Position numbers and translations under genes: made by a program. 64,000 nucleotides of DNA, taken from the NCBI GenBank assembly GCA_020250175.1, contig JADCEN010000006.1, positions 1 through 64,000 on the forward strand, in the 5' to 3' direction. The notes below the pieces were generated by a model that was given only the letters and a program-made list of their open reading frames with translations, made no database searches and was not told where the DNA came from. The stretch is from Rhodobacter sp. GTDB taxonomy: Bacteria; Pseudomonadota; Alphaproteobacteria; Rhodobacterales; Rhodobacteraceae. The stretch's first letter is position 1. Each line of letters begins with the position of its first letter. This document shows, piece after piece, positions 40,055 to 50,227 of this stretch.

Positions 40055-40930
40055 CTATTCGGCGGCCAGCGGCAGGCCCTGCCGCCCGAATCCGGCGGCG
40101 AGCCGCGCGATTACCCCGGCCATCAGCGCCTCGAACGCGGCGAAGTCCGGCCGACGTTTGATCCGCGCCTCGTCCATATACAGCGCACGGTCGATCTCGA
40201 TCTGCACGACATGCTGGCAGCGGGACGGCCGGCCATAGGCCTGGGCGATATAGGCCCCGGCGAAGGGCGCGTTGCGCGCCACGCGCAGGCCGGCCTCCAG
40301 AAAGGCGGATTCGACCAGTTCCATCACCTCGCGGCCCGCCGCCGCCCCAAAGCGGTCGCCCAGAACCACTTCGGGCCGGGGCTGGCCGGGGCGGGCATGC
40401 GCCTCGATCGCCTCGTGCGGCATGGAATGGCAGTCGATCAGCACCGCCTCGCCGAACATCTCCAGGCTTTCGCCGATCAGGGTCCGCAGGGCCTGATGAT
40501 AGGGGTGCCACAGGGTATCGATCCGCATCTGCGCCTCGCGCAGGGGGATTTTTCCGGTGTAGATCGCCCGTCCGTTGGCCACGACGCGTGGAATCACACC
40601 CAGCCCGGAACTGACGCGCGGATTGTGCGGTGCCCGGATCACGCCCTCGATCAGGGCCGGATCAAGCTCGTCGACCGCCCGGTTCAGATCGACATAGGCA
40701 CGGGGAACGCGGGCGGCGATCAGCGGCGCGCCCCACTGCGGTGCCCTGGCGAACAGCTCGTCCACAAAGGCATCTTCCGATGACCGGATCGCCTGTTCAT
40801 CCAGCGGGCTGCGCAGCAACAGCGCGGCAGGATAGTCTTTTCCACTGTGCGGGGATGAGAATATCACCGGCGTATCGCGGCGGTCGGGGCGAAACAGACG
40901 GAAGGCGGGGAACGGGACAGGTGCTTGCAT
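40055..40930 (-). CDS. N-formylglutamate amidohydrolase family protein
   Basis: PVIFSSPHSGKDYPAALL; VPRAYVDLNRAVDELDP; LIDCHSMP. Confidence 0.93.
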   Translation of the reverse strand: MQAPVPFPAFRLFRPDRRDTPVIFSSPHSGKDYPAALLLRSPLDEQAIRSSEDAFVDELFARAPQWGAPLIAARVPRAYVDLNRAVDELDPALIEGVIRAPHNPRVSSGLGVIPRVVANGRAIYTGKIPLREAQMRIDTLWHPYHQALRTLIGESLEMFGEAVLIDCHSMPHEAIEAHARPGQPRPEVVLGDRFGAAAGREVMELVESAFLEAGLRVARNAPFAGAYIAQAYGRPSRCQHVVQIEIDRALYMDEARIKRRPDFAAFEALMAGVIARLAAGFGRQGLPLAAE

Positions 40931-41075
40931 GGCACATCTATAGCGCCATTTCCCGCCGAACCAAAAGCTCTTGAACAGCCAGCCGACTCCTTTTATAGAC
41001 CGTGGACCGACGCGGTTCCGCCCGCGTCCTTTTCTTTGGTGCAGACCGGGAAAGGATCGGCGGGCTGATCGGCGT

Positions 41076-41150
41076 GGGCGGTTAGCTCAGCGGTAGAGCA
41101 CTACGTTGACATCGTAGTGGCCACTGGTTCGATCCCAGTACCGCCCACCA
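41076..41150 (+). tRNA. tRNA-Val(GAC), CCA encoded
   Basis: GGGCGGTTAGCTCAGCGGTAGAGCACTACGTTGACATCGTAGTGGCCACTGGTTCGATCCCAGTACCGCCCACCA; acceptor GGGCGGT/ACCGCCC; anticodon loop TTGACAT. Confidence 0.97.
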
Positions 41151-41223
41151 TTCGCCGCCCCGGATGAACTCCGGGGCACAGTGATTTCCTGGCGCAGACG
41201 CGCCGCGAAGAAGGAGAAGACCG

Positions 41224-41349
41224 ATGAAGGTTGCGAACTCGCTCCGCTCGCTGAAGACGCGTCATCGCGATTGCCAGATCGTGCGCCGCAAGGGCCGCGT
41301 CTATGTGATCAACAAGACGCAAAAGCGCTACAAGGCCCGTCAGGGCTGA
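41224..41349 (+). CDS. rpmJ: 50S ribosomal protein L36
   Basis: [41 protein letters not shown], 41 aa, GAAGGAG RBS; below the ORF-track length cutoff. Confidence 0.97.
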   Translation: MKVANSLRSLKTRHRDCQIVRRKGRVYVINKTQKRYKARQG

Positions 41350-41404
41350 GGCATCAGAAAGCAGAAGTGTCTGAACGGGCCGCCCTGGGAAACCTTGGCG
41401 GCCC

Positions 41405-42037
41405 ATGTCATTGAAGCGCGCCATGCACCCGAACCCCGCCTTCCGCCAGATGCCCGAGGCGCGCAATCTTGCCTTTTCGCGGGCGCGCGGTTTTGGCATT
41501 CTGGCGGTCAACGGCGCAGAGGGCCCGCTGGCGGCGCATGTTCCGTTTCTGATCGGTGCGGATGGCACCGTGGCCGACCTGCACCTTGCCCGGTCCAACC
41601 CCATTGCACGGGCCGGTTTGCCCGCGCCCGCACTGATCGCCGTTTCCGGCCCCGATGCCTATATCTCGCCCGATTGGTATGGCATCGAAGATCAGGTGCC
41701 CACCTGGAATTACGTTGCCGTCCATCTGCGCGGTACCCTTTCGCCCCTTCCGGTGGACACGCTGCGCGACCATGCCGATGCGCTTTCGGCCCGGTTCGAA
41801 GCCGGTCTTTTGCCAAAGACGCCCTGGGAATCGCAAAAGATGACCGATGGCGTGATGGACCGGATGATGCGCATGATCCTGCCCTTCCGCCTGACCCTTA
41901 CCGGCATCGACGGCACCTGGAAGCTGAACCAGAACAAACCGGCAGGGGCGCGCCTTGCCGCCGCCGATGCGCTGGCGGCGCGGGGTGGTGAGCCGGACAC
42001 AACCGCACTGGCCCGCCTGATGCGGCAGGCCGACTGA
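41405..42037 (+). CDS. FMN-binding negative transcriptional regulator (PaiB-like)
   Basis: HPNPAFR...HVPFLIGADG..DLHLARSNPIAR...VSGPDAYISPDWYGIEDQVPTWNYVAVHLRGTL. Confidence 0.92.
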   Translation: MSLKRAMHPNPAFRQMPEARNLAFSRARGFGILAVNGAEGPLAAHVPFLIGADGTVADLHLARSNPIARAGLPAPALIAVSGPDAYISPDWYGIEDQVPTWNYVAVHLRGTLSPLPVDTLRDHADALSARFEAGLLPKTPWESQKMTDGVMDRMMRMILPFRLTLTGIDGTWKLNQNKPAGARLAAADALAARGGEPDTTALARLMRQAD

Positions 42038-42039
42038 GG

Positions 42040-42432
42040 TCAGGCAACGGATACACCTTCGGCACGGGCGGCCCGGACGAGGGCAATGTCACCGGTTGCC
42101 AGCGCCCCTGATCGGCGCAGGGCAAGTTCAAGATAAAGCGCATCATATCCGGATAGTCCGTGGCTGCGGGCCAGTCTGAAAACTGCCGCGCTGGAAGGTT
42201 CTGCGTCGAGGGAGATACTGAGACGCCCCAATGCAGCAAGCGCATCTTCGGTTCCGCTGACTTTCAAACGCTGGCGGCGTTCTGCGACCAATAGAATGTT
42301 GCGCAACTCAATCCAAAGCAGCGTCGGGGCGATGAAGTCACCATGCTGCCGGGCAAGTGCGGCCAAGTCATAGCCCGACTCGCCAGGCATCAGCCATGCC
42401 GCAACGGCCGATGCATCGGCGATCAAGGGCAA
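42040..42432 (-). CDS. type II toxin VapC-like PIN domain ribonuclease
   Basis: LIADASAVAAWLMPGESG (PIN Asp), ELRNILLVAERR, HGLSGYDALYLELALRRSGALATGD. Confidence 0.9.
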   Translation of the reverse strand: MPLIADASAVAAWLMPGESGYDLAALARQHGDFIAPTLLWIELRNILLVAERRQRLKVSGTEDALAALGRLSISLDAEPSSAAVFRLARSHGLSGYDALYLELALRRSGALATGDIALVRAARAEGVSVA

Positions 42433-42683
42433 CGACGCGCCTCATCACGCGCACTCAGGATTTCTTCCATGGTCCAGTCCAGTTTGAGCCTGTCCCGCAA
42501 CACGCGAAACGCCTCGATCTGATCTGTTCGGGAAAGAGTTCTGCCATGCACGGGCGAAAGCACCGCAACCGCCTTTCCGCGCCGGGTGATGGTAATGCTC
42601 TCACCCGCTTCAACGGCGGCCAGAAGTTCCGACAGATGCGTCTTTGCTTCGAATGCTCCAACTTCACGCATCGCTTGCTCCAT
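42423..42683 (-). CDS. type II antitoxin, Phd/YefM family
   Basis: MREVGAFEAKTHLSELLAAVEAGESITITRRGKAVAVLSPV; overlaps toxin gene by about 10 nt. Confidence 0.9.
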   Translation of the reverse strand: MEQAMREVGAFEAKTHLSELLAAVEAGESITITRRGKAVAVLSPVHGRTLSRTDQIEAFRVLRDRLKLDWTMEEILSARDEARRCP

Positions 42684-42773
42684 TTGACTGGTCTGTAATC
42701 TGGTTGGTTCAGCAGCCCGTTTCAATCCGGTTCAGGATGCACTAAGCTTTTCCTGTTCCAGCGGAGGATACCG

Positions 42774-43379
42774 ATGCGCCTGTTTCATTCCCCAACTTCC
42801 CCCTTTGTCCGCAAGGTGATGGTCACCCTGCATGAGACCGGACAGACGGGCGATGTCACGCTGGTTCCGGCAAAGGGAACGCCCGTTGATGCGGGATCGA
42901 TGCCGGTGGCGCTGAACCCGCTGGGCAAGATTCCGGCGCTGGCCCGGGATGATGGCCCGGCGTTGTACGACAGCCGGGTGATCTGCCGGTATCTGGATGA
43001 CCAGGCACAGGCCGGGCTGTATCCCGCGTCGCGCCTGTGGGATGTGCTGACGCTGGAGGCGACGGCCGACGGGATCATGGATGCCGCCGTGCTGATCATC
43101 TACGAATCGCGGGTGCGCCCGGAAGACCACCGCTTTGCGCCCTGGGTTGACGGGCAGTGGACCAAGATCGACCGCACCCTGGATGCGCTGGAACAGCGCT
43201 GGCTGAGCCACCTGCACGGGCCGCTTGACATGGGGCAGATCGCAGTCGGGACGGCGCTGGGCTATCTGGATTTCCGCCATGGCGAGCGGGGGTGGCGCAA
43301 CGGACGGCCCGGGCTGGCCGCATGGGATGCGGTCTTTGCCGAACGTCCCTCGATGGTGGCAACGCGGCCTGTCGCGTGA
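42774..43379 (+). CDS. glutathione S-transferase family protein
   Basis: MRLFHSPTSPFVRKVMVTLHETG...NPLGKIPALARDDGPALYDSRVICRYLD. Confidence 0.92.
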   Translation: MRLFHSPTSPFVRKVMVTLHETGQTGDVTLVPAKGTPVDAGSMPVALNPLGKIPALARDDGPALYDSRVICRYLDDQAQAGLYPASRLWDVLTLEATADGIMDAAVLIIYESRVRPEDHRFAPWVDGQWTKIDRTLDALEQRWLSHLHGPLDMGQIAVGTALGYLDFRHGERGWRNGRPGLAAWDAVFAERPSMVATRPVA

Positions 43380-43827
43380 CTTGGCGCTGCCGCTGGCGCA
43401 ATTCCTGACGGTCCTGGCCTGAACATCGCCTTGCCCCGGCCAAATGTGCTGAACACCATTGCCCCGCTTTGCGCCGGGTCTGCCGGTGTCGCAACTGCGC
43501 TGCACGCGCCGCAAGTTCTGGCATGTTCAATCCCGGCAGCCGCGCATCTTTGCCTGCGGTCCCGCCATGGAATTTCGGCAGTGGACGGGGTTTTCCCGCC
43601 ACCTTTGCCCCTCCTCTGCCGGCAAAACGGCTGCGCCATGGCCCCTGAATGTCTTTCTGCGGCAGGAAAGGGACGAAAATCGCTGCAACTGCGGCGATCT
43701 GCGCGCCTTTGTCCGCTGGACGACCGCACGCGGGCACTCTAAAACGCGCCGCAGAGGGGTGCAGGCAACTGCCGCCCGATCCGATCACGGGTCCGCGCCT
43801 TACGGGCCCCCAAAGGGAGAAGATCTC

Positions 43828-44391
43828 GTGTCCCATGCAGACGACACCGCAGGCACCCGCCGGGATTTCCTGTATTACGCAACGGCAGGGGCGGGCGCGG
43901 TTGCCGCAGGTGCCGCCGCCTGGCCGCTGATCAACCAGATGAACCCATCGGCCGATGTGCGCGGATTGTCATCGATCTTCGTTGATGTCAGCGCGGTCGA
44001 GGTCGGCACGCAGCTGACGGTGAAATGGCGCGGCAAGCCGGTGTTCATCCGCCGCCGCGCCCCGGAAGAGATCGAGGCCGCCCGCGCGGTGCCCCTGACC
44101 GATCTGGTGGATACGCTGGCCGAGAATGCGAATATCGACGCGGCGGCCGATGCCAGCGACGTGCACCGCACGCTGGACGAGGCTGGCGAATGGCTGGTGA
44201 TGATGGGGGTCTGCACCCATCTTGGCTGCGTGCCGCTGGGCGACGGGGCCGGGGATTTCGGCGGCTGGTTCTGCCCCTGCCACGGGTCGCATTACGACAC
44301 GGCGGGCCGCATCCGGCGCGGGCCTGCGCCCCGCAACCTGCCGGTGCCAGTGGCGGCATTCACCGACGAAACCACGATCAAGCTCGGGTAA
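43828..44391 (+). CDS. petA: ubiquinol-cytochrome c reductase Rieske iron-sulfur subunit (GTG start)
   Basis: Tat-like [34 protein letters not shown]...[13 protein letters not shown]. Confidence 0.96.
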   Translation: MSHADDTAGTRRDFLYYATAGAGAVAAGAAAWPLINQMNPSADVRGLSSIFVDVSAVEVGTQLTVKWRGKPVFIRRRAPEEIEAARAVPLTDLVDTLAENANIDAAADASDVHRTLDEAGEWLVMMGVCTHLGCVPLGDGAGDFGGWFCPCHGSHYDTAGRIRRGPAPRNLPVPVAAFTDETTIKLG

Positions 44392-44401
44392 GGAAAGCAA
44401 G

Positions 44402-45736
44402 ATGGCTGGAATTCCACACGACCATTACGAGCCCAGGTCGGGCGGCGAAAAGTGGCTGTACCGCCGCCTGCCGATTGCAGGCCTGCTGTATGACACGCTG
44501 ATGATCCCCACTCCGAAGAACCTGAACTGGATGTGGATCTGGGGGATCGTGCTGACCTTCTGTCTGGCGCTGCAGATCGTGACCGGCATTGTGCTGGCCA
44601 TGCATTACACGCCGCAGGTGGACATGGCCTTTGCCTCGGTCGAACACATCATGCGCAACGTGAACGGCGGCTACATGCTGCGCTATCTGCACATGAACGG
44701 GGCATCGCTGTTCTTTATCGCGGTCTATCTGCACATTTTCCGCGGCCTGTACTACGGGTCCTACAAGGCCCCGCGCGAGGTGACCTGGATCATCGGCATG
44801 CTGATTTACCTTGCGATGATGGCAACCGCCTTCATGGGCTATGTGCTGCCCTGGGGCCAGATGTCATTCTGGGGGGCCACGGTGATCACCGGCCTGTTCG
44901 GCGCGATCCCCGGCGTGGGCGAGCCGATCCAGACCTGGCTGCTGGGCGGTCCTGCGGTGGACAATGCCACGCTGAACCGCTTCTTCTCGCTGCACTATCT
45001 GCTGCCCTTCGTCATTGCGGCGCTGGTGGCGGTGCATATCTGGGCCTTTCATACCACGGGCAACAACAACCCCACCGGGGTTGAAGTGCGCCGCGGATCA
45101 AAGGAAGAAGCCCGGCGCGATACCCTGCCGTTCTGGCCCTACTTCGTGATCAAGGACCTGTTCGCACTGGCGGTGATTCTGGCCGTCTTCTTTGCGATCG
45201 TGGGCTTCATGCCGAACTACCTGGGCCACCCGGACAACTACATTCCGGCCAACCCGCTGGCAACGCCCGCGCATATCGTGCCGGAATGGTATTTCCTGCC
45301 GTTCTACGCGATCCTGCGCGCCTTTACCGCCGATGTCTGGGTGGTGATCGCGGTGGAATGGCTGACCTTCGGCATCATCGACGCCAAGTTCTTCGGCGTC
45401 CTGGCAATGTTCGGGGCCATCGCGGTGATGGCGCTGGCACCTTGGCTGGATACATCCTCGGTGCGGTCGGGCCGGTACCGCCCGATGTTCCAGTGGTGGT
45501 TTGCGCTGCTGTGCCTGAACTTCGTGGTGCTGATGTGGGTTGGTGCCATGCCGGCGCAAGAGCCCTATGCCACGATCTCGCTGATCGCATCGGCCTATTG
45601 GTTCGCCTATTTCCTGATCATCCTGCCACTGCTGGGTGTGATCGAAAAGCCGCTGCCGCAGCCCGCAACGATCGAGGACGATTTCAACGCCCACCATTCC
45701 CCCAGCACCGGCGGTGCCCCCGTCGCGGCCGAGTGA
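44402..45736 (+). CDS. petB: cytochrome b
   Basis: Multi-[38 protein letters not shown]. Confidence 0.97.
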   Translation: MAGIPHDHYEPRSGGEKWLYRRLPIAGLLYDTLMIPTPKNLNWMWIWGIVLTFCLALQIVTGIVLAMHYTPQVDMAFASVEHIMRNVNGGYMLRYLHMNGASLFFIAVYLHIFRGLYYGSYKAPREVTWIIGMLIYLAMMATAFMGYVLPWGQMSFWGATVITGLFGAIPGVGEPIQTWLLGGPAVDNATLNRFFSLHYLLPFVIAALVAVHIWAFHTTGNNNPTGVEVRRGSKEEARRDTLPFWPYFVIKDLFALAVILAVFFAIVGFMPNYLGHPDNYIPANPLATPAHIVPEWYFLPFYAILRAFTADVWVVIAVEWLTFGIIDAKFFGVLAMFGAIAVMALAPWLDTSSVRSGRYRPMFQWWFALLCLNFVVLMWVGAMPAQEPYATISLIASAYWFAYFLIILPLLGVIEKPLPQPATIEDDFNAHHSPSTGGAPVAAE

Positions 45737-45752
45737 CAAAGGAACTGACCCG

Positions 45753-46550
45753 ATGATCAGGAAAATCATACTCGCCGCCGGTGCCTGCCTTGGCCTTTCG
45801 GGTGGACTTGCCGTGGCGGCAGAAGGTGCCTTTGTGCCCCATACCACCGATGTGGCCTTCAGCTTTGAAGGCCCCTTCGGCACCTTCGACCGCAATCAGC
45901 TGCAGCGCGGGCTTCAGGTCTACACCGAAGTCTGTTCGGCCTGTCACGGCCTGCAGCATGTTGCCATCCGGGCCCTGTCGGAAGCAGGCGGGCCGCAACT
46001 GCCCGAAGATCAGGTGCGTGCCTATGCCGAACAGTTCGACATCTTCGACCCTGCCTTGGACGATACCAGGCCGCGCACGCCGAATGATCACTTCCCCGCA
46101 TCGGGGATGGAGAACGCGCCCGACCTGAGCCTGATGGCCAAGGCGCGGGCGGGCTTTCACGGCCCCTATGGCACAGGGATCAACCAGCTGTTCCGCGGGA
46201 TCGGCGGACCGGAGCATATCTATTCGATCCTGACCGGCTACACTGGCGAGGAGAAGGAAGAGGCGGGTACGCTGTTCTATGAGAACACCGCCTTCTCGAC
46301 CGGCTGGATCGCCATGTCGCCGCCGTTGTCGGACGGTCAAGTGGAATTCGCGGACGGGCATGACAATTCCCTGTCCTCAATGGCGATGGATGTTTCGGCA
46401 TTCCTGATGTGGACGGCAGAGCCGAAGATGATGGCACGCAAGCAGAGCGGTTTCGTGGCCGTTGCCTTCCTGTCCGTGCTGGCGGTGCTGCTGTACCTGA
46501 CCAACAAGCGCATCTGGGCGAATGTGAAGGGCAACAGGCGCCACGCCTGA
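45753..46550 (+). CDS. petC: cytochrome c1
   Basis: Signal peptide; CSACHGLQH heme motif; C-terminal TM anchor. Confidence 0.96.
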   Translation: MIRKIILAAGACLGLSGGLAVAAEGAFVPHTTDVAFSFEGPFGTFDRNQLQRGLQVYTEVCSACHGLQHVAIRALSEAGGPQLPEDQVRAYAEQFDIFDPALDDTRPRTPNDHFPASGMENAPDLSLMAKARAGFHGPYGTGINQLFRGIGGPEHIYSILTGYTGEEKEEAGTLFYENTAFSTGWIAMSPPLSDGQVEFADGHDNSLSSMAMDVSAFLMWTAEPKMMARKQSGFVAVAFLSVLAVLLYLTNKRIWANVKGNRRHA

Positions 46551-46574
46551 CGGCTTTCTCGCCAGAGGATCATG

Positions 46575-46599
46575 AAACCCTGCCTTCGGGCGGGGTTTT
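46575..46599 (+). terminator. intrinsic terminator of petABC
   Basis: AAACCCTGCC-TTCG-GGCGGGGTTTTC, UUCG tetraloop, T tract. Confidence 0.85.
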
Positions 46600-46680
46600 C
46601 TATGGGGACCGCTCGTCGGGGACAGGCGCCGGGGGGTTTCACACCGCCCCAGCCCTGCCACGGGCAGGGCGTTCTTCGCG

Positions 46681-46702
46681 GAAACCCCCACAGGAGGGTT
46701 TC
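46681..46702 (-). terminator. probable terminator of thiBPQ
   Basis: Minus strand AGAAACCCTCCTGTGGGGGTTTC hairpin between convergent operons. Confidence 0.5.
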
Positions 46703-46755
46703 TGATCGCTCATCACTCCCCTTGGGGTATTTCAGCCGAGAAGAAGCAGGATCAG

Positions 46756-47451
46756 TTACGGCCCAAGATACTCACGCAGGGCCTGTGGCGGGTTTAGGAA
46801 CAATGCATCTGTTGGCTGGGGCTGGGCTGCGATCCCTTCCGACACCACGATGGTGCGATCCGCAAAGCGGCGGGCATCGGCGGGGTCATGCGTGACCATC
46901 AGAACAAGGGCACCGGTTTCTGCGGCAATTTCGGTGACCAAACCCAGCATGTCGGCTTTCAGCGCGGGTCCAAGGGCGGCAAACGGTTCGTCCAGCAACA
47001 GGATGGGCCGGGCGCGCAACAAAGTGCGCGCCAGCGCCGCGCGGCTTTGCTGGCCGCCCGACAGCGTGCCGGGCTTGCGCGCGCCCATGCCGGGCAGGCC
47101 CACACGGTCAAGCGCGGCGTCGATCCGCGCCGCTTCGGCCGGGGTCAGGCGCAAACGCGGCGACAGGCCCAGACCAAGGTTCTGCGCCAGGGTCAGATGC
47201 GGAAACAGGTTGTGATCCTGAAACAGGATGCTGACCGGGCGGTCGCCCGGAGACAGGGGGGCCAGATCCTGCCCCAGCCAAGTCAGGCGCCCCCGCGCCA
47301 GGGCCAGAAATCCGGCGATGGCCAGCAGCAGCGTCGATTTTCCCGCGCCGGACGGTCCGATCACGGCAACACGGTCGCCCGGCTGCAGCGCCCAGTCCGC
47401 CGTCAGGCGGAACTCGCCCTGATGAAGCGCGACGCCCTCAAGACGCAGCAT
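46756..47451 (-). CDS. thiQ: thiamine ABC transporter ATP-binding protein
   Basis: VIGPSGAGKSTLLLAIAGF; LSGGQQSRAALARTLLRARPILLLDEPFAAL; downstream of TPP riboswitch and thiBP. Confidence 0.93.
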   Translation of the reverse strand: MLRLEGVALHQGEFRLTADWALQPGDRVAVIGPSGAGKSTLLLAIAGFLALARGRLTWLGQDLAPLSPGDRPVSILFQDHNLFPHLTLAQNLGLGLSPRLRLTPAEAARIDAALDRVGLPGMGARKPGTLSGGQQSRAALARTLLRARPILLLDEPFAALGPALKADMLGLVTEIAAETGALVLMVTHDPADARRFADRTIVVSEGIAAQPQPTDALFLNPPQALREYLGP

Positions 47452-48988
47452 GGCGTCCCCACCGGTCAAGGCACCAGAATATCCCGAAGCTGAGTGCGAC
47501 CAGCACCAGCGCGGCGGCGGCCGCCGCCTCCATCCGGTAGGCGCCCATCAGGCGCTGGACCAGCAGCGGCAGCGTGGCAGCGCCCTGATCCGCGAACAGG
47601 GCGATCACGCCCAGGTCCCCCATCGACAGCGCCGCCACGACCCCGGCAGCAAAGCCAAGGACCGGGCGCAGCCGGGGCACCACCAGCCAGCGCAGCCGCG
47701 CCAGCCCGGTCAGGCCCAGCGCATCGGCCAGACGGCCATGCGCCGTCTCGATATCGCGCAGCGCGGGCAGCAGCAGGCGCAGCGCAAAGGGCAGCGCCAG
47801 CGCGGCATTGACAAGCGCCGTGACCGGAAGGGCCAGACGCTGGGGGGTGATGACCGGGTGCAGGATCAGAAGCAACCCCGTGCCAAGCACCAGGGAAGAG
47901 GCTGCCAGCGGCAGCATGCCCGCAGCCTCCAGCGTGCGGGACCAGCGCCCCCGCACAATCGCAACTCCAAGGGCCAGCGCCGCCACAAGGCACAGCGCGG
48001 TGGACAGCACGGCCACCAGCACCGAGCGGGCGGCTGCCGCCCACAGCCCGGCGGGCAGGTCCGACAGCCCCGGCAGGCCGCGCGCCACCACCATGCCCGG
48101 CGGCAACAGCAGAAACACCGCCGCAGCGGCGATCACGCCCGCATCCATCAGCCGCGCCAGCGGCCCGTCGGCGTTCCAGCGCTGCACCGGGCGGTCCATC
48201 CCGCCGCCAAATGCGCCCGGCAGGACCAGCCATCCCGCCGCCAGCACGGCGACAGCGCATAGCGCGAACTGCAGCGCGGCCAGCAGCGCGGCCCGGCCCA
48301 GGTTGAATTCAAAGCGCAATGCCTGATAGATCGCCAGTTCCACCGTGGTGGCCCGGGGCCCGCCACCCAGTGTCAGCGCAACTGCAAAACTGGTCAGGCA
48401 GATCAGGAACACCGCAACCATGGCACCCGGCAGAACGGCCCGCAGCATGGGCCATTCCAGATGCCGAAACACCGCGCCCGGCCCAAGGCCAAGCGCCGCA
48501 GCCAGGCGGAACCGTTCTGCTGGAATGTCCTGCCAGCCGGACAGGATCATGCGCACCGCCAGCGGCAGGTTGAAGAAGACATGCGCCAGCACGACACCGT
48601 GAAACCCGTAGACGGAGACCACCGGCAGCCCCAGCGCCTGCAAGGCATCGTTCAGCATCCCCTGGCGTCCGAAGACGGCCAGAAGACCCAGAACGGCCAC
48701 GATCACCGGCAGCAGAAAGGGCGCACCCATCAGCGCAATCAACAGCCCCCGCCCGGCAAAGCGGCGGCGCGCCAGGGCCCGCGCCACCGGCACGGCAAGC
48801 CCGACAGACAGCAGCGCAGAGACCGCCGCCTGCAAGACGGTGAATCGTACCGCCGACCAATCGGCCAAGGTCAGCGATGCGCCCCCGGCCCGCGCAAGGA
48901 CAGCCCCCAGGGTGCCCAGCGTCAGCAGGCACAGGGCGGCGGCAACCGCTACCCCGGGCCAGCTTACTGTGCCAGCGCGGCGCGCCAT
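47438..48988 (-). CDS. thiP: thiamine/thiamine pyrophosphate ABC transporter permease
   Basis: Duplicated permease TM domains; operon with TPP riboswitch. Confidence 0.92.
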   Translation of the reverse strand: MARRAGTVSWPGVAVAAALCLLTLGTLGAVLARAGGASLTLADWSAVRFTVLQAAVSALLSVGLAVPVARALARRRFAGRGLLIALMGAPFLLPVIVAVLGLLAVFGRQGMLNDALQALGLPVVSVYGFHGVVLAHVFFNLPLAVRMILSGWQDIPAERFRLAAALGLGPGAVFRHLEWPMLRAVLPGAMVAVFLICLTSFAVALTLGGGPRATTVELAIYQALRFEFNLGRAALLAALQFALCAVAVLAAGWLVLPGAFGGGMDRPVQRWNADGPLARLMDAGVIAAAAVFLLLPPGMVVARGLPGLSDLPAGLWAAAARSVLVAVLSTALCLVAALALGVAIVRGRWSRTLEAAGMLPLAASSLVLGTGLLLILHPVITPQRLALPVTALVNAALALPFALRLLLPALRDIETAHGRLADALGLTGLARLRWLVVPRLRPVLGFAAGVVAALSMGDLGVIALFADQGAATLPLLVQRLMGAYRMEAAAAAALVLVALSFGIFWCLDRWGRHAAS

Positions 48989-49950
48989 GCGTCCAGCGCG
49001 CCCGGGCGCAGCCTGGCTGCCTCATCCGCAGACAGCAGCAGCGATGTTGCGGGAATGATCAGCGTGCCGAATCCCTCCGGCAGGCCGGAGGCAGGCGGTA
49101 CAGCCGGATACATCCAGTTCGTGGTGGGGATCAGCGACTGGAAGGCATCGGTGCCGATGAAGGCCAGAAACCTGTCGGCCAGCGCCGGCTGGTCGGTTGC
49201 GGCCAGCTTGCCCGCCACCTCGACCTGCAGGTAATGCCCTTCGGCAAAGGGGGCCGCCGCCTTGGTATCGTCGCTTTCGGCAATCAGGTGATAGGCGGGC
49301 GAGGTGGTATAGCTCAGCACCATATCCGCCTCGCCTTCCAGGAACAGGCCGTAAGCTTCGGACCAGCCGGGGGTGACGGTGACGATGTTGTCGGCCAGTG
49401 CCGCCCAGATCTCCGGCGCACGGTCGCCATAGGCGGCCTCGACCCACATCAGCAGGCCCAGCCCCGGCGTGGACGAGCGGGGGTCCTGAATGATGATCGT
49501 CAGGTCGGACGCCGCCAGTACCTCGAAAGAGGCGGGCGGGGTGGCCAGCCGGGTGCGGTCATACACAAAGGCAAACCAGCCCCAGTCAAAGGGCAGGAAC
49601 AGCGGATCGGCAAAGGGCACGGGCAGGCTGTGGGCAAGCGTCAGCCCATGCGGTGCGAACAGCCCCGTGGCCGCAGCGGCGGCGGTCAGGTTCGTGTCCA
49701 GCCCCAGCACCAGATCGGTGTCGGACCCCGCCCCTTCCAGCTGCACCCGCGCCAGCAGGGCAGCCCCGTCGCCTGCCGTGGTGAACTGCAGGTCACAGGC
49801 GCAGTCCGCCTCGAAGGCCTTCTCCACAGCGGGGCCGGGGCCCCAGTCTGTGACAAAGCTGTCATAGGTCAGCACGGTCAGCACGGGCGTCTCTGCCGCC
49901 GCCATGGTGGCAACTGCAGAAAACCCCGCGGCAAAGATCGAAGTTCGCAT
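48964..49950 (-). CDS. thiB: thiamine ABC transporter substrate-binding protein
   Basis: Signal peptide; [66 protein letters not shown]. Confidence 0.95.
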   Translation of the reverse strand: MRTSIFAAGFSAVATMAAAETPVLTVLTYDSFVTDWGPGPAVEKAFEADCACDLQFTTAGDGAALLARVQLEGAGSDTDLVLGLDTNLTAAAAATGLFAPHGLTLAHSLPVPFADPLFLPFDWGWFAFVYDRTRLATPPASFEVLAASDLTIIIQDPRSSTPGLGLLMWVEAAYGDRAPEIWAALADNIVTVTPGWSEAYGLFLEGEADMVLSYTTSPAYHLIAESDDTKAAAPFAEGHYLQVEVAGKLAATDQPALADRFLAFIGTDAFQSLIPTTNWMYPAVPPASGLPEGFGTLIIPATSLLLSADEAARLRPGALDAWRAALAQ

Positions 49951-50001
49951 CTCGTCCTCTTTTGTCGCGACGGCAGAGGTCGGGCAGGAGGACGTCCTTG
50001 C

Positions 50002-50083
50002 ACCTTCCCTCCGCCGGTATGATCCGGTTCAGGTTCAACGGGTTCGCAGCGCAGCATCTCAGCCCGTTTCCGGGCACCCCGAG
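50002..50083 (-). ncRNA. TPP (THI-box) riboswitch upstream of thiBPQ
   Basis: Minus strand CTCGGGGTGCCCGGAAACGGGCTGAGATGCTGCGCTGCGAACCCGTTGAACCTGAACCGGATCATACCGGCGGAGGGAAGGTG: GGGTGC, CTGAGA, ACCTGA and GGATCATACCGGCGGAGGGA motifs. Confidence 0.97.
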
Positions 50084-50227
50084 GTAAGGGCGAAGATACC
50101 GCAGGCCCACGCCGGTGCAAGCGCAAAGCGGTCGCACCTGCCCTGTCGGAACTGGACCGCAGAAAAACCGGTTTCACGGTGCCCGCGTTTCGCCTATGCC
50201 GGGGGCCGCAGCACGGGGACTTGCGCC

